A DNA stretch of 64,000 nt from positions 1,922,001 to 1,986,000 of the forward strand of contig OZ251577.1 in the NCBI GenBank assembly GCA_965243805.1, given 5' to 3'. The position numbers were made by a program, and so were the translations under genes. The notes beneath the pieces are model-generated. The model was not told the origin of the DNA and did not search any database. It worked only from the letters and a program-made list of their open reading frames with translations. The stretch comes from CATQHQ01 sp965243805 (GTDB lineage Bacteria; Gemmatimonadota; Gemmatimonadetes; Longimicrobiales; Gaopeijiaceae). Positions within the stretch are counted from its first letter, which is position 1. Each line of letters starts with the position of its first letter. This document shows positions 1 through 8,823 of the stretch, one piece after another.

Positions 1-666
1 CAACGCTCCCGATGCGTCAACTCCTAGTGCGCCACCCGAGAGACGATGAGTGGCGCGCCAGTCGTCGTGCTCGAACACAGAATGCCAACTGCCTACCAGG
101 GTTGCGTGCCTGTCGAAGCCATGCACCGAGTGACCCCAGTGGGGATCCCCCGGATATGCGCCTCCGCTAATGACAAAGCGGCCGTCAGTAGCACCCACAA
201 ATCCCCATGTCCTCATTTGGGGTACCTGCAAGTGACGAACCGTCCCGGCTTCTCCTCGCTTTCCGATGTCTATGGACGCTGCGCCCAGCACGAAGAACAA
301 GCTGTCGCCCGCTATGAATACCCGCTCAATGTCGTCGACAGACACAGCTTCGGCATCGGTCCAGGCCACCGTGGTGGGCCGACTGCCGTCGGCCTGGAGC
401 TCCCAAAGTTCTCGGTTTCTGCCGTCGCCTACCCATATGCTTCCGTCCGGCCACGCCGCTATGCCAGCTACGAAGCCAAACCTGGAGTCGATGTTGGTCC
501 TCCAGACCTCTTGAACAGCGATCGACTCCGGGCCGCGCTCTGCTACAGGCACCTCTAGATCGGCTCCCCGAAGCAGCCTTGGCGACGTGTCGCATCCCGC
601 AGTTGAGGACACCAGCCCTAGCGTCAGAAGCCTGATCACCGCTAGCCTTCTTGCTGATTTCTTCAT
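1..666 (-). CDS. beta-propeller lipoprotein, 3' end cut by window edge
   Basis: The minus-strand frame is open from an ATG at 666 to the left edge and gives 222 residues without a stop. It starts MKKSARRLAVIRLLTLG and has a lipobox ending in STAGC (Cys25), so it should be a lipid-anchored exported protein. The following sequence has repeated short strands with W-PDGSIWVGDGRNRELW-like motifs, typical of NHL/6-bladed beta-propellers. It lies 4 bp after the stop of another propeller lipoprotein, so the two are probably co-transcribed. The function is unknown; such proteins are abundant in Gemmatimonadota and usually annotated only by fold. Confidence 0.75.
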   Translation of the reverse strand, partial: MKKSARRLAVIRLLTLGLVSSTAGCDTSPRLLRGADLEVPVAERGPESIAVQEVWRTNIDSRFGFVAGIAAWPDGSIWVGDGRNRELWELQADGSRPTTVAWTDAEAVSVDDIERVFIAGDSLFFVLGAASIDIGKRGEAGTVRHLQVPQMRTWGFVGATDGRFVISGGAYPGDPHWGHSVHGFDRHATLVGSWHSVFEHDDWRATHRLSGGALGVDASGAL

Positions 667-670
667 GGCG

Positions 671-1864
671 TTACGCTCCCCACTTCGTGGTAGAGGTTCG
701 TAGTTCCAGCCTGGGGTACGGCAATGGCCACATGGCCACTTGGTGATCCGAAGCGATAGCGGCAATCAATGGAAGTGGGGCATCGATCACCGCTCCTCGG
801 CCTGTCGTCGCGTCGATCAGGTAGCTCATGGCGGAAACTTCGGCGTTGCCGTCCCGAACGTCTTGCGGGTCTCCTCGATGATACTGAACAAGCACATGGC
901 GAGACCCGATCGCGCGCATGGAGGCCACTACGTCGCGCGTACCAACCGACGAGTAGTGAACAGATGACCGTCCCCTGGGCGTCAGCCGCTCCGTGATCTC
1001 CATTTGAGCATATCCTTCGATGCCAACCTCCCACAACAGCCCGTATCCGTCGCCACTGTATGCTCGCACGACAGGCAGCAGCTCGAAGGCGAAGACGACA
1101 CGAACAGGGTCGTCGAGGCACGCTATTCGACCATCGGACAGCTGACTGCGCACGAGCCAATTGTCCGACTGGTATCCCTCGCCAAAGCTTCTAAAGTCAG
1201 GACGAGCGGGTGCCGTAGCCGCCGCGTGCAGAGACGTTGACGCCTCGTGTAGAATCGTGTTGCTGGCGTCGTGGCCAGCAGCGAGGAAGATTCTGTCACG
1301 GGTGGAGCACAGGCCCTCGGGCACAAATTCGAGCAGAACCGTACGCTCGTGCTCGTATTGCGACTCGGCCGGCGCGAACACCTTAAGTTGCGCACCGCGA
1401 TCCGACACCGCCACACGGCCGTTGGCCAACAATTCCAGTCCCGTCGGATCGCGAAACTCGTTCGGCCCAGATCCGGGCTGCCCAAACGCGCCGACAAACT
1501 CTCCCTTGAAGTCGAAGATGCGCACTTGTCTCTGCTGCCTGTCAAGCACGTACACTCGTTCGTCGTCACCTACTTCCACATCGGCGATCAGTCCGAACAC
1601 CTGCGGATCGTCTGCACTGCCAGGATCCGTGCCCAGTCGCCCCAGCCGAGCCACGGGCTTGGCATCCAGCAAGACGGCTCGAGCGCGTCGCCATTCTGAC
1701 AGGGCACTCGGGGCCATCCCGCTGGGCACCGAATCCGACCGCACGAGAACGGCACTTGGTGGCGGCAGGTTATCGTCGTTCGGGTGACGGATCTCAGCAC
1801 CTTCCTGGCAGGCACTGGCCCAGCTAGCCAATGGGATCGCAACAACTGCGGCAACCTTGTTCAT
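671..1864 (-). CDS. 6-bladed beta-propeller lipoprotein
   Basis: 397 residues. The ATG at 1864 was chosen because it places a signal peptide (MNKVAAVVAIPLASWASAC) at the N-terminus with lipobox Cys19; the open frame runs further upstream but that part is arginine/serine-rich non-coding-like sequence. The body has propeller-type repeats (RVYVLDRQQRQVRIFD, VGAFGQPGSGPNEFRDP, LANGRVAVSD), as in 6-bladed NHL-like proteins with a GxGPGEF turn. It is followed 4 bp later by a second propeller gene in the same direction. It is probably an outer-membrane or periplasmic lipoprotein; its ligand is unknown. Confidence 0.8.
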   Translation of the reverse strand: MNKVAAVVAIPLASWASACQEGAEIRHPNDDNLPPPSAVLVRSDSVPSGMAPSALSEWRRARAVLLDAKPVARLGRLGTDPGSADDPQVFGLIADVEVGDDERVYVLDRQQRQVRIFDFKGEFVGAFGQPGSGPNEFRDPTGLELLANGRVAVSDRGAQLKVFAPAESQYEHERTVLLEFVPEGLCSTRDRIFLAAGHDASNTILHEASTSLHAAATAPARPDFRSFGEGYQSDNWLVRSQLSDGRIACLDDPVRVVFAFELLPVVRAYSGDGYGLLWEVGIEGYAQMEITERLTPRGRSSVHYSSVGTRDVVASMRAIGSRHVLVQYHRGDPQDVRDGNAEVSAMSYLIDATTGRGAVIDAPLPLIAAIASDHQVAMWPLPYPRLELRTSTTKWGA

Positions 1865-2033
1865 GGTCCATTTTCCTGTTCTTGGCGCACGTTTCGTTTC
1901 CGAGGGCACGGTGCCCTGTCTCCAACCACCGTCAATGCGTTCTTTCCGATCGGGTGATAGGTCAGTTTGCGCCAACCGTCGCTTCGGGTTCAGCGACGGG
2001 CTTGATGTGCGCTTGTCCGCGTCCCGTCCCCCC

Positions 2034-2075
2034 CGCGAGCGGCCAGCGCTGGGGACGAGCCGCTGGCCGCTCGCG
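2034..2075 (-). terminator. 15-bp perfect hairpin after the small lipoprotein gene
   Basis: The arms at 2034-2048 and 2061-2075 are perfectly complementary (CGCGAGCGGCCAGCG and its reverse complement) around a 12-nt loop. The hairpin starts 13 bp past the stop of the minus-strand gene ending at 2088. No clear U-tract follows, so it may be a terminator or an mRNA-stabilising 3' structure. The rest of 1865-2087 contains no recognisable gene. Confidence 0.5.
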
Positions 2076-2087
2076 CAAGGCGAAACG

Positions 2088-2594
2088 CTACGCCGGGTCG
2101 CCCTCCCGCGACTCGTCGTCCTCGGGGTCGTCGTCCTCCTGTCCCAGGGCGGGACACGCCGCACGCCAGCTGCTCGGCACGTGCGGGTCCGGGCGGTAGA
2201 CGACGAAGACGCCTCCGCTCCGGCAGACATCGGCCCGAAGCGCGCGGGCCATGCACTGCCGGAAGGCGTCCAGGTCGGCGCGGTTCGTCGCGTCCTCGAC
2301 GGTGCAGACGGCCTGGGCCGCGTCCTCTCGGTCCAGCGCGGGTGCCGACCCGGGGTCCAGTGCCCGGATCCTGTAGGACCGGTCGGCGCCTGCGAACGCG
2401 ACCTTCACCGGACCGCCGAGCGTCGCGGCGGCGGCGAGGATCTCCGTCCAGGGGTTGATGGCGGTGGTCTCGGGGGGCTCGCTGTTGTCGTCGGCGAGCT
2501 TGGTGGGCGTGTCGTCGTCGCAGGCGACGGCCACGAAGGCCAGCGCCAGCGCGGCGAAGGCCGCCCGCGTAATGGAGGTGATGCGGATGTTCAT
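2088..2594 (-). CDS. small putative lipoprotein of unknown function
   Basis: 168 residues from an ATG at 2594, chosen for the AGGAG 6 nt upstream and for the signal peptide that follows (AAFAALALAFVAVAC, lipobox Cys25, then DDD). The open frame extends farther upstream without coding character. The mature part has a few cysteines and ends in a very acidic tail (QEDDDPEDDESREGD). I recognise no domain. It stands alone, divergent from the helicase gene at 2887. Confidence 0.65.
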   Translation of the reverse strand: MNIRITSITRAAFAALALAFVAVACDDDTPTKLADDNSEPPETTAINPWTEILAAAATLGGPVKVAFAGADRSYRIRALDPGSAPALDREDAAQAVCTVEDATNRADLDAFRQCMARALRADVCRSGGVFVVYRPDPHVPSSWRAACPALGQEDDDPEDDESREGDPA

Positions 2595-2801
2595 GATCGC
2601 TCCTGGCGTGTAGGGTTTCCAGCCGCTCGGCTCGCCGCTGATGGCAGGCCCCGCGGCCGGCTGTACTGATCCATACACGGGGGAGCGGAATAGGTTCCCT
2701 TGCCCCCGGAACGTCAGGCGGGAACCCCGTCGGGAAGCGGCCCCGGAACGCGCCCGCACGGCTCGCGGGTGCGGAGTGCTCGGGCAAGGGAGTCGGTCTC
2801 G

Positions 2802-2829
2802 TTGACCACGGCCCACCGGTCGCTATACT
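2802..2829 (+). promoter_or_regulatory. sigma-70-like promoter for the Res-like helicase
   Basis: TTGACC at 2802-2807 and TATACT at 2824-2829, separated by 16 nt, about 50 nt ahead of the GTG start at 2887. It is inferred from consensus match only. Confidence 0.5.
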
Positions 2830-2886
2830 GGGAGGACGACGCCGGCTTCCGCAGCGAGATGAGACGGTGGACAGGCTCGACGACAA

Positions 2887-5421
2887 GTGATCCTCAAGGA
2901 GTACCAAAAGCGGACGCTGGAAGTCGTTCGAGAGTATCTGGAGCGACTGGCGGAGTGGCGCGAGAAGAACGGAGAGGCCGTCGCCGTCGACCCCGACTTC
3001 GGCGTCAACTGGGCGGAGCGGGCATGGCAGAAGATGCCCTCGACCGGCCAGTACGTGCCGCGCTGGAACGGCCTGGGCGAGCCGCTGCCGACGTTCTGCC
3101 TCAAGATTCCCACTGGCGGCGGCAAGACGCTCCTGGCCACCAAGGTGATCGACTTGGTCCACACCCACTTCCGGCGCCGCCAGTCGGGCTTGGTCCTGTG
3201 GATCGTCCCCACGACGCAGATCTACAACCAAACGCTGAGGGCGTTGAAGGACCGGGACCACCCCTACCGGCAGCAGCTGGACGTGCTGTCGGCCGGTCGC
3301 ACGCTCGTCCTTGAGAAGACCAGCGGCTTCGCGCCCCGAGACGTGGCCGAGAAGCTGTGCGTTCTTCTGCTGATGCTACCCTCCGCCAACCGCCGAACTA
3401 AAGAACAGCTCCGCATGTTCCGGGACAGCGGCGGCTTCGATCGCTTCTTCCCGCCCGACGACGACGCGGAGGGCCACAGGAAGCTGCTGGTGGAGCGGCC
3501 GAACCTGGACACCTTCGAAGAGCAAAGCGGAGTCTGGGCGCGCCAAGTCAAGACCTCTCTGGGCAACACGTTGCGGCTGCTGCGACCGCTGATCGTCCTC
3601 GACGAGGGGCACAAGGCGTACAGTCGCAACGCCAAGACCACGCTGGAGGGCTTCAACCCCTACATGATCGTTGAGCTGTCGGCCACCCCGCCCCAGGGCG
3701 CCAACGTGCTGGTGAACATATCGGGCCGCGAACTCGCCGCCGAGGAGATGGTCAAGCTCGATCTGCACATCAAGAACAGCGCCAGCGTCAAGTGGCAGGA
3801 CACGTTGTTGGCGTCGGTGGAGCACCGCAAGCTTCTGGAAGCGGAAGCGCTTCTGCACGAGGCGGACACGGGGGAGCACATCCGCCCGATCTGCCTGATC
3901 CAGGTGGAGCGGACCGGCCGGGAACAGCGCAAGGCCGGCTTCGTGCACGCCGAGGACGTGAGGGAGTACTTGCTGCGCCACCCGGAGGTTCGACCGGAAC
4001 ACGTCGCCGTCAAGACCAGCCAGAAGGACGATCTCAAAGTCGTGGACGAGGTCGGCGGCCTGCTGGCCCGGGACTGCCCGGTTCGGTTCATCATCACAAA
4101 GCAGGCGTTGCAAGAAGGCTGGGACTGCTCGTTCGCCTACGTACTGGCGATCCTGACCAACCCGGCTTCGCGGAGCGCGCTCACCCAGCTGGTGGGCCGC
4201 ATCTTGCGTCAGCCCTACGCCAGGAAGACCGGCGTTGCGTGGCTGGACGAGAGCTACGTGTTCTGCTTCCAGCGAAGGGGAGCGGAGCTGCTTCAGGAGG
4301 TGCGCAAGGGGTTCGGGCTGGAAGGACTGCAGGGATTGGAGGGCAAGATCGTGGCCGACGACGACGGCCCTGTTGTGCCCCGCGAACCCGTCTTCGCCCG
4401 CCAGCGCGAGCGCTACCGCAACGTAGTGCGCGACTTCGTGCTGCCTGCGTTCATGATCAAGGACGGAACGGACTGGCGGCCCGTGCGCTACGAGACGGAC
4501 ATCTTGTCGAGGATACCATGGGACGAGGTGGACGTAAGCCCGCTGTTCAACCTTGCCTTGATCCCGGAGGGCGGCGTCGGCGGCGACTTCGAGTTGCGCG
4601 CTGGACTCGACGAGGCGCTGGTCGGGTCATCCCTTCGAGCCGAGAGTGCAGCCCCAGCCGAACCACAGAACGGGGACGTGATCGACTACTACTTCGCAGC
4701 CAGTCACTTGCGGGACGTGATGCCGAACCCGTGGCGGGGCAGCGAGGCCGCCGAGGCGGTGTTCATGGCGCTCCTGGACCGATATCCGCGGCAGCAGGTC
4801 GTCGCCAACTACATGTTCGTGCTCGAAGAGCTGGGCAAGCGCCTGGAAGAGGAACGGGACCGACTGTCGCGAGGCGTCTTCTTCGACATGCTGGCGAGCG
4901 GCGTCATGCGCTTCCTTGTGGTGGCCGACGACCTGGATTTCAACCGTCCGCGGTCCAGGGTCGAGATCGGGTCGGGGAAGCAAGCGAACCGGACGGACGG
5001 AAGCCAGTTCATGCTCAACTTGCACGCCCGCACCGGCGAAGAAGAGATGAACGCGCTGGAAACGAAGGTCGCCACGTATCTGGATCAGCAGGCGCGGCTG
5101 TTCTTCTGGTACCGCAACCGCAGCCGCAAGGACTACTACGTGCAAGGCTGGAAGCCCGGACGGATCTATGCCGACTTCGTGTTGGCTCTCAAGGCGGAGG
5201 GGCAGGGCTTCGGCGACGTCTTCGTGCTCGAAACCAAGGGACTGCACCTCAAGCAGGCGGAGGACACGGAGTACAAGCGGTGCGTCTTCAGCACGTGTTC
5301 CGAGCTAGCCAGCCAGAGAGACTGGGCCGAGTTCGCTCCAGCGATGCGCGACCGGGTCGTGCGCTTCGAGGTGGTAGACGAGGACGAGTGGCAGCAGCGG
5401 CTAAACGCCATGCTGGCCTGA
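2887..5421 (+). CDS. type III restriction Res-like DEAD/DEAH helicase-endonuclease
   Basis: 844 residues. GTG at 2887 is the first possible start after an in-frame TGA at 2860, and the first residues (ILKEYQKRTLEVV) match the usual N-terminus of Res-type helicases. Walker A PTGGGKT is at about 75-81, Walker B DEGH at about 239-242 and motif VI QLVGRILRQP at about 435-444. A C-terminal PD-(D/E)XK-like site combines D763 (YADF) with E782-T-K784 (LETKG). This is the helicase plus nuclease layout of type III restriction Res subunits. No Mod methyltransferase is present in the window, so it may work alone or with another self-marking system. It converges with the DUF4062/KAP pair and may belong to one defence island with it. 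Confidence 0.85.
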   Translation: MILKEYQKRTLEVVREYLERLAEWREKNGEAVAVDPDFGVNWAERAWQKMPSTGQYVPRWNGLGEPLPTFCLKIPTGGGKTLLATKVIDLVHTHFRRRQSGLVLWIVPTTQIYNQTLRALKDRDHPYRQQLDVLSAGRTLVLEKTSGFAPRDVAEKLCVLLLMLPSANRRTKEQLRMFRDSGGFDRFFPPDDDAEGHRKLLVERPNLDTFEEQSGVWARQVKTSLGNTLRLLRPLIVLDEGHKAYSRNAKTTLEGFNPYMIVELSATPPQGANVLVNISGRELAAEEMVKLDLHIKNSASVKWQDTLLASVEHRKLLEAEALLHEADTGEHIRPICLIQVERTGREQRKAGFVHAEDVREYLLRHPEVRPEHVAVKTSQKDDLKVVDEVGGLLARDCPVRFIITKQALQEGWDCSFAYVLAILTNPASRSALTQLVGRILRQPYARKTGVAWLDESYVFCFQRRGAELLQEVRKGFGLEGLQGLEGKIVADDDGPVVPREPVFARQRERYRNVVRDFVLPAFMIKDGTDWRPVRYETDILSRIPWDEVDVSPLFNLALIPEGGVGGDFELRAGLDEALVGSSLRAESAAPAEPQNGDVIDYYFAASHLRDVMPNPWRGSEAAEAVFMALLDRYPRQQVVANYMFVLEELGKRLEEERDRLSRGVFFDMLASGVMRFLVVADDLDFNRPRSRVEIGSGKQANRTDGSQFMLNLHARTGEEEMNALETKVATYLDQQARLFFWYRNRSRKDYYVQGWKPGRIYADFVLALKAEGQGFGDVFVLETKGLHLKQAEDTEYKRCVFSTCSELASQRDWAEFAPAMRDRVVRFEVVDEDEWQQRLNAMLA

Positions 5422-5466
5422 GGGCCACTAGGTGAGGGCCACCACTAACCACTAGGTCGGCGCCGT

Positions 5467-7266
5467 TCACTCCCCCGTGTGAAGGCCGGACTTCGTGCGG
5501 AGGCTAGGATTAGCGTCGGCCCTGCGCCGCCGCCGTTCCGTCCGGCGTTCTCCGGCAGATGCGAGCGCGGCCCGCCCCTCTTGAGTCAGCCGGTACCTCT
5601 GCAACGGGCTAGTGGGCTTGTTCGGCAGCGTCATCTCCAACAGCCTGCTGGCAACGAGGTGCGCAAGCCGCCGCCTGAAACCCCCGCTCCGCCTGGAATA
5701 CCTGCCAGCAACCAACAGCTCCTTCCGCGGCGCGGGCCCGGTCTCGGCCGCCCGAAGGATGCCAAGGTCCCGACTCGACAGCGGCGGGTTCACAGCTTGG
5801 CCCCGGCTTGGCCCTCGACTTGGCCCGGCTTCGCCCCCAGCATGGCCCAGCATGGCCCGGCTTGGCCCCGGCTTGGCCCGGCTTGAACCTAAGCTTGGCC
5901 CCAGGCTTGGCCCCTCCTGGACCTCGGCTTGGTCCCCTTTGCCGTGCGCTTGGTCCTGGCTCGGCTCAGCTTGGCCCAGCTTGGCCCCAGCTTGGCCCCG
6001 GCCTAACCCTCCTTGGATGTCGGCTTGGCCCACAGCTTTGCGCCAGAAACCCGGGTCCACCGACCGGCGAATCGTCGCCACGAATCCGTCAGTCACCGCG
6101 AACTCCGGTTCTTCTAGCCCGGCCGCCGCGCAACGTCGGATCATGTCCAGGGTCCCCGTACCCATCATTTCGATGTACTCCACCAAGTACATGGCGTGAG
6201 CCAGCAACGGGTTGGTCGGCACCGAGCTGTGAGGAATCCGCAACTGATCGAGGGTCAGTCGTGTCGGCAAGGTCCCAGGGTTGCGCACTTCAAGGCGGTC
6301 CTTGAACAGCATGACCTGCACGCTTCCGTTGCTGGTGTAGTCGCGGTGGACAACGGCGTTGACGATCGCCTCCACGACCACTTCCTTCGGGATTTCGTAG
6401 GCAATGGGTGCCCGCACGCTCTCGGCCCTTGTACCTACGGACAAGTCGATCTTGCCCAACACAAAGTCGGCCGCTTGGTCCACCAGTTCGAAGACCGTGC
6501 CTCGGTACACCTGATACGAAGGAATCGGCTTGGCGACCCATGTGCCGTGGAAGCGCGCGCACTTGATCTCCGACGTCCGCAGAAAACGCTGGGGAGACTT
6601 TCCGAAGAGCAAGACCGCCGCATTGGTCGGATGCCCGTTGTTGAGCAAGTCGACGTGCTCAAGGAAGGTCTGCGGCGGCACGTCTTCAGCCAACGGAAAC
6701 TGCCTGACCCGCCGCGCCGTGCGGATGAACTGAACCATGCGCTCGCGGTCCAGGTCGTCCAAAGTCGCATCTTCGCACGGAGCCTCATCGAATCGGCCGC
6801 GGTAGACGGCGTTCCGGCTCTCCAGGAACTCCACCAGCGAAGCGTAGACCGCCGCCTTGAGCTCGGTGGTCGTCTCGAACCTCCGTCGGACGAGGGCCGC
6901 CTGCACCTTGTTGATCAGCGCCCGCGTCTTCGGGTGGCGTGCTCCATCCTCCTCTCCCTTCACAAACACCAGTCGGTGGACACCACGCTCGGATGCGCGG
7001 TTGTACTCCTTCTCCGTGGGCGATACGCCGTCCTCGTCCTCGCTGCCGTAACCCCATCCCAGCAATCCGACGTAGATGTCGGAGCTGTCCACCTTACTCA
7101 GGTACACGTCATCGAGACGCCGGTCGGAAGCAGGGACGTCCTCGAAGAGAAAGAGCTTGAAGAAGCGTTGCAGAAGCGGGTCCTCACGGAAGTAGTCTTT
7201 CAACGCTTGCCGTTCCGCGGCGAATTCGCTCTGGACGCTGCTGACGAACACGCGGAAGCGATTCAT
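5467..7266 (-). CDS. DUF4062 plus GHKL-type ATPase protein with low-complexity tail
   Basis: 599 residues. Residues 1-90 match DUF4062 (FRVFVSSVQSEFAAER; VDSSDIYVGLLGWGYG), a TIR/flavodoxin-like domain. A RecG-like/AlbA-associated GHKL ATPase follows, with an N-box around 298-310 (EAIVNAVVHRDY) and a G-box near 370 (MGTGTLDMI). Residues about 417-489 are a Gly/Pro/Ser/Ala repeat tract (GPSLGPSLGSSRAKPGPSRA). The C-terminus reads as a winged helix (RRLAHLVASRLLEMTL). The ATG overlaps the stop of the KAP NTPase by 4 bp (ATGA), so the two are translated together. DUF4062 proteins are often found in defence loci; this function is inferred. Confidence 0.75.
   Translation of the reverse strand: MNRFRVFVSSVQSEFAAERQALKDYFREDPLLQRFFKLFLFEDVPASDRRLDDVYLSKVDSSDIYVGLLGWGYGSEDEDGVSPTEKEYNRASERGVHRLVFVKGEEDGARHPKTRALINKVQAALVRRRFETTTELKAAVYASLVEFLESRNAVYRGRFDEAPCEDATLDDLDRERMVQFIRTARRVRQFPLAEDVPPQTFLEHVDLLNNGHPTNAAVLLFGKSPQRFLRTSEIKCARFHGTWVAKPIPSYQVYRGTVFELVDQAADFVLGKIDLSVGTRAESVRAPIAYEIPKEVVVEAIVNAVVHRDYTSNGSVQVMLFKDRLEVRNPGTLPTRLTLDQLRIPHSSVPTNPLLAHAMYLVEYIEMMGTGTLDMIRRCAAAGLEEPEFAVTDGFVATIRRSVDPGFWRKAVGQADIQGGLGRGQAGAKLGQAEPSQDQAHGKGDQAEVQEGPSLGPSLGSSRAKPGPSRAMLGHAGGEAGPSRGPSRGQAVNPPLSSRDLGILRAAETGPAPRKELLVAGRYSRRSGGFRRRLAHLVASRLLEMTLPNKPTSPLQRYRLTQEGRAALASAGERRTERRRRRADANPSLRTKSGLHTGE
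5800..6015 (-). repeat. degenerate short tandem repeats inside the DUF4062 gene
   Basis: On the plus strand the words CTTGGCCC, GGCTTGGCC and CAGCATGGCC recur about 10-15 nt apart for roughly 215 bp. The units are imperfect, mostly varying by one or two bases. They encode the Gly/Pro/Ser-rich linker (residues about 417-489). The tract ends cleanly at flanking coding sequence of normal composition. Confidence 0.7.
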
Positions 7267-8687
7267 GGGTTCCGAGACTCAGCAAGCTGTCGTTGGAGCA
7301 GTCCAGAGTGCCGAGCAGATATCAGTTCGATCCGGCGTATCACGTGTCGGAATCCAAAGCCTTCCATACTGAAATCTGCTTCGTTAGTGAAGGAATCCAC
7401 AACTCCGCATATCTTACTGGCCGCCTGGTGTTCTGTTGACGCATCGACAGTCTCGAGTCGCTTGCGGTATTCTTGTAACAAAGGTTGCTCGATCCAGTCG
7501 TCACCCGGCCTTACGGCCATCTCATGACAGGCCATGATAATTGCCGCTTCGAACTCATGGGGATTGGGCAATGCCGCAATCGACGGATGAGTTCGGAGCT
7601 TCCGGTATGCTTTCTCGTCCGAAATCGTCTTGGTAAGGATGCCTCTGTACACTTCTAGATTAGCTGTCTTGATTATCAATGCGACGACTGTTGCCCAGTG
7701 GAAGCGCCACACCCGGTTCGGAAGTGTAGCAAGCGTGAGTCCGGCACAATGCGCAAGCTGCGCAACCGATCTAATGCTAATGTCCTGGGAAGAAAGGTAG
7801 GATCGCAACCATGCACGAGCAACCTCTGACTGCTTGCCGCTGGTGAAATACGCTGCAAGACCTGTATCGGAGAGTTGGCGATCAATAAAAACCTCGCGAT
7901 CAGTCGCTGGAAGCAGAAAGTTCAGGTCAAAGAAACGGCGAAGATAGTCAGTCGAATCGAAGCAGGCACCATATATCACACTCACGGAATGCCTCAGTTG
8001 TTCCTGGTTTAGACCGAACACGAACACTACGCCATCAACGTTGAATAGGTGTTTAGCGACTTCGAGAAGCTCTATGGCGTATGAGGGCCGGCAACGATCC
8101 AACTCGTCAATAAATACCACCAACGGTATGCGGTTTCCTGTAGAGTCCTGCAATCCAACGCTAGCGGCCTGCAGTTTCGTCCTAAACTCGGAGAGCAAAC
8201 CCTTCAGCTGCTGATACTCAACGAGAGGACCTGGATCGGATGGCTGTGATTCTCCGAGATATTTGGCTAGAAGCGTCATAACCGGACCAAGTCCTACACT
8301 GCCGAGGAGGTGTTCTCCAAGTGATCGTACCAGTGCTGTTCCGGTATCCTTGAGGCCTTCCACAAACTGTTCTCTACTATCGGTCAGGTCGCCAATCATT
8401 GCGTCGAAGAGCGCGGCGAAGGGATGGCTGGCAAAATCAGTCTCCCATGCATTGTATTCCACTACCGGATACTTCTTGTTGCGAAGGTACTGGGCCCAGA
8501 GCCTCAAGAATGTAGTCTTGCCCGCTCCCCACTCGGCATCAACCGCCACGACACATGGTCCCTCAATTGAGCTAATGGCGGCCGTCAGGACCTCAATGGG
8601 CTCCTTGCGATCCAGAAGGTCGTTCTGGAAGAGTTCACTGGGTTCGCTTGGTATCTCGACCTCAATAGGTCGGATTCGTATCTTCAT
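7263..8687 (-). CDS. KAP family P-loop NTPase
   Basis: 474 residues from the ATG at 8687, preferred over an upstream in-frame ATG because GGAAGAG lies at the right distance and the upstream residues are not conserved in character. Walker A EWGAGKTT is at about 52-59, followed by a YNAWETDFASHPFAAL segment typical of KAP NTPases, and Walker B VVFIDELDRCRP at about 190-201. KAP NTPases are often membrane-linked and recur in phage-defence loci. Unlike most KAP proteins it shows no obvious transmembrane insert. Its base composition is visibly less GC-rich than its neighbours, suggesting recent transfer. The stop overlaps the DUF4062 gene start. Confidence 0.85.
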   Translation of the reverse strand: MKIRIRPIEVEIPSEPSELFQNDLLDRKEPIEVLTAAISSIEGPCVVAVDAEWGAGKTTFLRLWAQYLRNKKYPVVEYNAWETDFASHPFAALFDAMIGDLTDSREQFVEGLKDTGTALVRSLGEHLLGSVGLGPVMTLLAKYLGESQPSDPGPLVEYQQLKGLLSEFRTKLQAASVGLQDSTGNRIPLVVFIDELDRCRPSYAIELLEVAKHLFNVDGVVFVFGLNQEQLRHSVSVIYGACFDSTDYLRRFFDLNFLLPATDREVFIDRQLSDTGLAAYFTSGKQSEVARAWLRSYLSSQDISIRSVAQLAHCAGLTLATLPNRVWRFHWATVVALIIKTANLEVYRGILTKTISDEKAYRKLRTHPSIAALPNPHEFEAAIIMACHEMAVRPGDDWIEQPLLQEYRKRLETVDASTEHQAASKICGVVDSFTNEADFSMEGFGFRHVIRRIELISARHSGLLQRQLAESRNP

Positions 8688-8823
8688 CTGCACTCTTCCT
8701 TCTAATGTTCCAGTCAAAGGGTGGCGGCCGGGTGGTTAGCCGGTCGCTCAATGGAAGACAACCTAGTCAGCCCACCTAGGTCGGGTCAAGGACTCCCTCT
8801 TGGGGATCGCATGTGCCAGGTCG

